NCBI GenBank assembly: GCA_011330835.1
Contig: DRPO01000461.1
Location: forward strand, 1 to 5,687
Length of the DNA: 5,687 bases
Source: Gammaproteobacteria bacterium
Lineage (GTDB): Bacteria; Pseudomonadota; Gammaproteobacteria; UWMA-0217
Direction of reading: 5' to 3'
Under the pieces are notes generated by a model that worked only from the letters and a program-made list of their open reading frames with translations, had not been told where the DNA came from and did not search any database. A program made the position numbers and the translations under genes. Shown here piece after piece: positions 4,712-5,687 of this stretch. Positions within the stretch are counted from its first letter, which is position 1; every line of letters begins with the position of its first letter.

Positions 4712-5687
4712 TGAGAGTCATTGTTGTGTTGGCGATCTGTCTGGCCAGTCTTGCAGATGGCGCGGCCTTCGCGCAAGTGACCCTGCATCATCGGCTGGAT
4801 GTCCGGATCCAGCCGGAGGCGGGGCGCATCGAGGCGCGCGACGCCGTGCGCTTGCCGGAGCCGTTGAAACAACCGCGTTCGCTGGCGTTTGCGCTCTCGC
4901 CCGATCTCCGGGTGACGGGGGCGATCGAGTTCGATACCGGCGCGACCGCCGAGGCGAGCGACCAAGGGGCGGGGCGGTATCGCGTGGCCGCGCCAGCCGG
5001 AGCGGCGGGCTTCACGGTGCGCTACCAGGGCGTCATCCGGCATGCTCTGGAGGATGTGTCGGACAGCCCCGGCAAGTCGCAATTTCAAAGCCGGGGGCAT
5101 ATCGGCGCGGAAGGCGTGTTTCTCGATGGAGGGGCGCGGTGGTATCCGCGCATGGGCGATGAGCGGGTAACGTTCGATCTGAACGTGGATCCGCCGGCGG
5201 GATGGCTCGCGGTCAGTCAGGGCGAGCCGTTCGGCGAGGGCGGGGCGTCGGGCTGGCGCGAGACTCATCCGCAGCAAGAGATCTATCTGGTCGCCAACCG
5301 CTTTCATCGGTATCGCCAGAAGACGCCCGAGGCGCTGGCGGAGGTTTACCTGCGTCATCCCGACGAGGCGCTGGCTCGGAATTATCTCGATGCGACGCAG
5401 CGTTACCTGTCGCTCTACAGTGAACTGATCGGCCCCTATCCCTACGCCAAGTTCGCGCTGGTGGAGAATTTCTGGGAGACCGGCTATGGCATGCCGTCGT
5501 TTACGTTGCTCGGCCCCCGCGTGATTCGGCTGCCGTTCATTATTCACACGGCCTATCCCCATGAGATTCTCCACAACTGGTTCGGCAACGGCGTCTATGT
5601 CGATTACTCGCAAGGCAACTGGAGCGAGGGGCTGACCAGTTATCTCTCCGATCACCTGTTGCGCGAACGGCGCGGCAAGGGCGCGGA
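4711..5687 (+). CDS. Secreted M1-type zinc metallopeptidase (3' end outside window)
   Basis: The frame is open from a TTG start to the window edge, giving 325 residues. TTG is chosen because of a well-placed AGGAG and because the product then begins with a clean signal peptide (hydrophobic residues 3-15, likely cleaved after AFA at 19-21), so the enzyme should be exported. Residues 22 to about 200 are beta-rich, as in the N-terminal domain of M1 peptidases. The zinc site is H284-E285-I-L-H288 in HEILHNWFGNG, with Glu306 in WSEGLTSYLSDH as third ligand, 17 residues after the second His rather than the classical 18. The segment aligning with the exopeptidase motif GAMEN reads YGMPS (259-263), so the Glu that binds a substrate's N-terminus appears replaced by Pro. 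The catalytic Tyr and any C-terminal domain lie beyond the window. Codons look richer in GCG/CGG/GGG than in the left operon. It is divergent from, and overlaps by one base, the ChaN-PDZ gene, which suggests a joint periplasmic role. M1 superfamily membership is firm; substrate unknown. Confidence 0.85.
   Translation, partial: MRVIVVLAICLASLADGAAFAQVTLHHRLDVRIQPEAGRIEARDAVRLPEPLKQPRSLAFALSPDLRVTGAIEFDTGATAEASDQGAGRYRVAAPAGAAGFTVRYQGVIRHALEDVSDSPGKSQFQSRGHIGAEGVFLDGGARWYPRMGDERVTFDLNVDPPAGWLAVSQGEPFGEGGASGWRETHPQQEIYLVANRFHRYRQKTPEALAEVYLRHPDEALARNYLDATQRYLSLYSELIGPYPYAKFALVENFWETGYGMPSFTLLGPRVIRLPFIIHTAYPHEILHNWFGNGVYVDYSQGNWSEGLTSYLSDHLLRERRGKGA

Noticed and set aside
4660..5655. - strand open frame (331 codons) opposite the M1-like peptidase
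   Set aside because: The + strand frame has a signal peptide, ribosome site and zinc motif; the - frame shows nothing recognisable and also overlaps the ChaN start region.

Overview
The window is about 5.7 kb of GC-rich bacterial DNA (roughly 60-65% GC by eye). It is almost fully coding, with strong Shine-Dalgarno sites and many C- or G-ending codons. The gene content (a TelA/SPFH/zinc-ribbon cluster, a ChaN-like lipoprotein with a PDZ domain, and a secreted M1-type metallopeptidase) suggests a Gram-negative proteobacterium, most likely gamma or beta. That placement is an inference from gene types and style; there is no rRNA or other phylogenetic marker.

Left part (1-3538, all + strand): one tightly spaced operon. 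It starts with the last 25 codons of a gene that looks like an XpaC-type protein. TelA (toxic anion resistance family) follows after a 24-nt gap. Next is a YdjI-type SPFH/Band-7 protein with a C-terminal GYF_2 (DUF4339) domain, 2 nt after the telA stop. The last gene encodes a double zinc-ribbon protein with one C-terminal membrane helix, 18 nt further on. The set resembles the stomatin-like/zinc-ribbon pair (YdjI/YdjG) of the Bacillus PspA membrane-stress operon, here joined to xpaC-telA. A reasonable working model is a cytoplasmic-face envelope-stress complex: the zinc-ribbon protein as membrane anchor, the SPFH protein as oligomeric scaffold, and TelA as a helical partner.

Right part (3563-5687): two divergent genes for envelope proteins. 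A ChaN-family lipoprotein with a C-terminal PDZ domain runs on the - strand and meets the zinc-ribbon gene tail to tail, 24 nt apart. A secreted M1-like metallopeptidase, cut off by the window end, runs on the + strand. Their start codons share one base (4711), so the peptidase ribosome binding site lies inside the lipoprotein's signal-peptide codons, and there is no intergenic space for a conventional promoter of either gene. The peptidase keeps HExxH and a downstream Glu, but the region that aligns with the exopeptidase motif GAMEN reads YGMPS, so it may not be an ordinary aminopeptidase.

No tRNA, rRNA, CRISPR, insertion sequence or convincing rho-independent terminator was seen, and no gene-free stretch exceeds 25 nt. 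The points most worth a second look are the composite TelA/SPFH/zinc-ribbon module, the PPPIP motifs flanking the GYF_2 domain, a small hairpin that could couple translation of the third complete operon gene to the second, the overlapping divergent starts, and the unusual active-site features of the peptidase.
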